In this document: piece by piece, positions 6,728-8,768 of the stretch
How positions within the stretch are numbered: position 1 is the stretch's first letter
How the letters are laid out: the number at the start of each line of letters is the position of its first letter
NCBI GenBank assembly: GCA_030600745.1
Contig: JAUVLL010000118.1
Span: 1-8,768, forward strand
Source of the DNA: Spirochaetaceae bacterium
GTDB taxonomy: Bacteria > Spirochaetota > Spirochaetia > B11-G9
Length of the DNA: 8,768 bases
Direction: 5' to 3'
The notes under the pieces: model-generated
The model's database searches: none
Seen by the model: only the letters and a program-made list of their open reading frames with translations
Told to the model about the DNA's origin: nothing
Translations under genes and position numbers: made by a program

Positions 6728-8766
6728 TTCTCAATCTCCTCATCAATAAATATTGGAATTATCTTTTTAAACTTAACCTTTGTGTCTTCCACAATATGAT
6801 AAATAATGGGAAGAACAATAAGTGTTAATATGGTTGAGGCCATAAGGCCGAATATAAGAGATATACTTAACTGTGCAAAATTCTCATCTTTAAAAGCAAG
6901 AGGAAGAATTCCTCCAATGGTAGTTAGAGTTGTTGCAAGAACAGGTCCAAATCTGCTTCGTCCTGCATTAGTCAACGATTCTGCAAGGCTCATACCTTCC
7001 TTTCTATTCCGGTTAACTGTATCAACCAGAACAATTGCATCGTTAACGGCAATACCAACCAGGGCTATTACCCCCATAAAGGCATAAAGTCCAAAGTTAT
7101 TGCCAGTTAGTAACAATCCCGAAAAAACACCTATAATGGCCATGGGAACTGAAAGTAGGATAACCAGGGGCTGTGTTAAAGAATTAAATTGCATTGCCAA
7201 AATAAAGAAAACAACAAGCATGGCCAGGCCAAGATTAACTGTCATCTCACTAAAAGAAGCATCCAGATCTGCGGCCTCACCTGCCCATTCATATCGGAGA
7301 CCATCAGGAAGGTCTGTATCTTTCATAAGATCATCAAAAGCTGCCACAATATCCCTTATATTTGCATCAGGCATCAATAAACCATAGACAGTGACAGTTC
7401 GGTCCCCACCATTATGACGGATTGTTCCTATTCCATTAGTTTCTGCAAGAGCTGCTACCTGAGTAAGAGAGATCCTGCTTCCATCTTTTAGTTCAATAAA
7501 GATTTTCTCCAGATCCTGAACAGAATCTACTTTGCTTTCTTTAACAGCAAAACGGATAGGTAAATCACCATCTGCTGTCAGGAGGGTTCCGGATATCTGA
7601 CCGCTTATAACAGTTTTAACAGTATTACCAAGAGTAGTTGAATCAACTCCCAGATCTGCCGCCACGATAGGTTTCATAAGAACCTGAACTTCAGGATAAC
7701 CGGATTCCATATCTGTAAAAGGATTACCAACCCCTTCAATGCTCCCAAGTAATTTAACCAAATCTTTTGAAGAGGAAGAAAGCTGGTCCATGTCATTTCC
7801 AATCAGCTTAATCTGCAGTGGACTATTTGCCGTTTTACCACCTGCAACTGTTCCAATTGTAATTTTTGCACCCGAGATAGACATGACCTGCTTAAGAAGG
7901 GTTGGGATCATCTCCTTTGTTGTCCAGGATCTTTCTTCCCCGGATTTAAGATTAAGAACAATCTCTGATTCTCTCATGGAATCTACTCCAACTTCTGAAT
8001 AGATTGTATTTATACCGTCAATTCCCAAAAGCATATCCTCTACCTTTCTTGTTACAGCATCAGTATCATCCAGGGAGCTGAATTCAGGGGTAGATATAAT
8101 GACATATAGAGATGATTCATCTTTTACAGGAAAAAGTTCTATTTTTAAAAGCCCCAGAGGTATGGTAGACATTACCCCTATTAAGGCTATGAGAGCTATT
8201 AAAGGAACAATAATTCTGTTTCTTCGTCTTTTAATAAGCCGGGTTAAGAATTTCTCATATGAAACAGCGGCTTTCCCAAAAGCATCAATACCCTTATATC
8301 TGGAAAATATTCGAACTGCAAAAACACTCACCATCACAAGACCCATGACAAAGGATAATAATCCAGGTTTGCCATCAGTAAAAAATGCAACCATAAATAA
8401 ACCAACAATAAGAACAGCTTCCACAAGCTCCCGAACTATAGAAAATTTTCGTACTTCCTTAGGACCTGTCTTTTTAGATAGTAATCGGGAACTTAGAGTA
8501 GGTGTAATACTCAGGGCAATTATTAATGATGCACCAATTATAAATATAATTGTTAAAGGAATTACACTAATTATTAATCCAATTCTACCACCCATAAATG
8601 CAATAGGAATAAAAGCAGCCATTGTTGTAAGTGTCGCAGCAAGGATAGAAGGTGCTACTTCTGCTGTTCCCTCCTTTGCGGCTTGTGTTCTGGAAAGCCC
8701 CTTCTCTCTAAAAATTGCAACATTCTCCATTACAACTATTGCATTATCTACAAGAAGCCCCAGAGC
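6724..8766 (-). CDS. RND family efflux pump, AcrB-like inner-membrane permease (N-terminal part outside window)
   Basis: The frame is open to the right edge and ends with TGA at 6724-6726, giving 680 residues of a pump that usually has over 1000. The fragment starts in TM4 with ALGLLVDNAIVVMEN, the RND proton-relay helix. TM5 and TM6 follow (APSILAATLTTMAAFIPIAF, then GLIISVIPLTI and SITPTLSSRLL). Next come two extra hydrophobic segments (8305-8427), an amphipathic helix (YEKFLTRLIKRR), TM7, a periplasmic porter/docking domain of about 300 residues, and TM8-TM12. Conserved stretches include QFNSLTQPLVILLSVP and, in TM10, GIAVNDAIVLVD. The pump would use the proton or sodium gradient and work as a trimer with the downstream adaptor. 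The AcrB Lys940 position is Asn here. The Met at 8728-8730 is internal, not the start. Cargo is unknown. Confidence 0.93.
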   Translation of the reverse strand, partial: ALGLLVDNAIVVMENVAIFREKGLSRTQAAKEGTAEVAPSILAATLTTMAAFIPIAFMGGRIGLIISVIPLTIIFIIGASLIIALSITPTLSSRLLSKKTGPKEVRKFSIVRELVEAVLIVGLFMVAFFTDGKPGLLSFVMGLVMVSVFAVRIFSRYKGIDAFGKAAVSYEKFLTRLIKRRRNRIIVPLIALIALIGVMSTIPLGLLKIELFPVKDESSLYVIISTPEFSSLDDTDAVTRKVEDMLLGIDGINTIYSEVGVDSMRESEIVLNLKSGEERSWTTKEMIPTLLKQVMSISGAKITIGTVAGGKTANSPLQIKLIGNDMDQLSSSSKDLVKLLGSIEGVGNPFTDMESGYPEVQVLMKPIVAADLGVDSTTLGNTVKTVISGQISGTLLTADGDLPIRFAVKESKVDSVQDLEKIFIELKDGSRISLTQVAALAETNGIGTIRHNGGDRTVTVYGLLMPDANIRDIVAAFDDLMKDTDLPDGLRYEWAGEAADLDASFSEMTVNLGLAMLVVFFILAMQFNSLTQPLVILLSVPMAIIGVFSGLLLTGNNFGLYAFMGVIALVGIAVNDAIVLVDTVNRNRKEGMSLAESLTNAGRSRFGPVLATTLTTIGGILPLAFKDENFAQLSISLIFGLMASTILTLIVLPIIYHIVEDTKVKFKKIIPIFIDEEIEK
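6736..6741 (-). promoter_or_regulatory. Ribosome binding site of the RND adaptor gene
   Basis: GAGGAG on the minus strand lies 8 bases before the ATG at 6727, inside the last codons of the RND pump gene. It confirms the start that overlaps the pump stop codon by four bases (ATGA). Confidence 0.75.
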
Positions 8767-8768
8767 AA

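Noticed and set aside
6348..6749. 133-codon open frame on the plus strand with a polyproline run
   Set aside because: It is the antisense shadow of the low-complexity tether of the RND adaptor; the proline run is just the complement of the glycine codons.

Overview
The window shows parts of two envelope-spanning efflux systems facing each other tail to tail. The organism is a diderm bacterium: there is a TolC-type outer-membrane channel, and both periplasmic adaptors are predicted lipoproteins. The DNA is moderately AT-rich. The style (moderate AT, two lipoprotein adaptors, a split YbhF-type ATPase, an RND pump placed upstream of its adaptor) would suit a spirochaete or another anaerobic diderm, but nothing here fixes the taxon.

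Plus strand, 2-5246: a tightly packed operon. Its order is the C-terminal end of a TolC-family outer-membrane protein, a lipoprotein HlyD/YbhG-type adaptor, two separate ABC ATPases, and two ABC-2 permeases. Neighbouring genes overlap or lie at most 11 bases apart, so one message is likely. The layout matches the E. coli ybhG-ybhF-ybhS-ybhR exporter, except that the two ATPase halves fused in YbhF are separate genes here and a dedicated outer-membrane gene is included. Together these could form a complete cytoplasm-to-exterior exporter: an ATPase heterodimer, a permease heterodimer, a periplasmic adaptor and an outer-membrane duct. The substrate cannot be read from the sequence.

5247-5350: a 104-base gap between the convergent operons. 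It holds an imperfect 12-bp hairpin that may act as a terminator, but there is no clear U-tract on either side.

Minus strand, 8766-5351: an RND pump whose N-terminal part lies beyond the right edge, followed by its lipoprotein adaptor. The two overlap by ATGA. The pump carries what looks like an extra pair of membrane helices between TM6 and TM7. The adaptor carries an unusually long low-complexity tether with a duplicated Trp-Asp motif and a polyglycine run. No RNA genes, mobile elements, CRISPR arrays or attachment sites were seen. I found no clearly new system. The most distinctive features are the asymmetric split ATPase pair, the extra RND membrane hairpin and the adaptor tether.
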